Shown one piece after another: positions 25,769-25,846 of a stretch of DNA of 25,846 nt. Below the pieces are notes generated by a model. The model ran no database searches. It saw only the letters and a program-made list of their open reading frames with translations, and was not told the DNA's origin. The DNA comes from Planctomycetota bacterium (GTDB taxonomy: Bacteria; Planctomycetota; Phycisphaerae; WQYP01), in assembly GCA_021799715.1 (NCBI GenBank), contig JAJYZY010000017.1, forward strand, positions 1-25,846. Reading direction: 5' to 3'. The translations under genes were made by a program, and so were the position numbers. Positions within the stretch are counted from its first letter, which is position 1, and each line of letters begins with the position of its first letter.

Positions 25769-25792
25769 AATCATATATAGACAATCATATAT
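25769..25792. repeat. tandem AATCATATAT repeats upstream of ppx
   Basis: The 10-mer AATCATATAT occurs at 25769-25778 and again at 25783-25792, a 14-base period. The second copy continues into the perfect palindrome TCATATATGA (25785-25794). It lies about 65 bases upstream of the ppx ATG, in the promoter position. It may be a -10 region, a regulator site or both; no matching -35 box is obvious. Confidence 0.35.
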
Positions 25793-25846
25793 GACGATTT
25801 GAGTTTTCCCGTGTGTCCGGGCATGCCGGTCGCAGCTTTTCCGCCA

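Overview
The window reads as chromosomal DNA of a free-living, Gram-negative-type heterotroph at roughly 55% GC. My best guess is a member of the Planctomycetota, perhaps Phycisphaerae. The basis is a PEP-CTERM surface protein, a secreted rhamnogalacturonan-acetylesterase-like enzyme together with an L-fucose isomerase, divergent complex-I-like subunits, and many gene pairs joined by 4-base start/stop overlaps. No rRNA or other phylogenetic marker confirms this. I found no tRNA, rRNA, CRISPR array, transposase or phage gene.

Layout. (1) 104-6803, plus strand: nadD (NAD synthesis). Next is a tightly coupled trio: a halogenase-like FAD oxidoreductase, a complete beta-ketoacyl synthase, and a short ketosynthase-like protein with Gln in place of the active-site Cys. 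Then ispF (isoprenoid synthesis), ruvC and rmuC (recombination and repair). (2) 6822-10399, minus strand: a PEP-CTERM protein, ilvC with a recognisable promoter and leader hairpin, a VOC (glyoxalase-fold) protein and an SppA-type lipoprotein protease. (3) 10400-11039: a gene-free stretch holding a 156-bp inverted-repeat element that looks like a REPIN or small MITE. (4) 11040-13386: a secreted SGNH/CE12-like esterase and an unrecognised membrane-anchored protein. (5) 13853-16286: a coupled HAD phosphatase, YdcF/DUF218 membrane protein and L,D-transpeptidase-fold protein, plausibly concerned with the cell envelope. (6) 16610-21877: three large membrane proteins related to NuoL, NuoM and NuoN. 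They have no other complex I genes beside them and have lost many of the charged residues of the proton path. (7) 22051-25706: L-fucose isomerase, converging on a Ppx/GppA-HD phosphatase on the minus strand.

The two places most likely to hold something undescribed are the halogenase-like/KS/KS-beta-like cassette (759-4266) and the orphan NuoL/M/N-like triplet (16610-21877). Both are built from known folds in unusual company, and both show visible changes at catalytic or ion-path positions.
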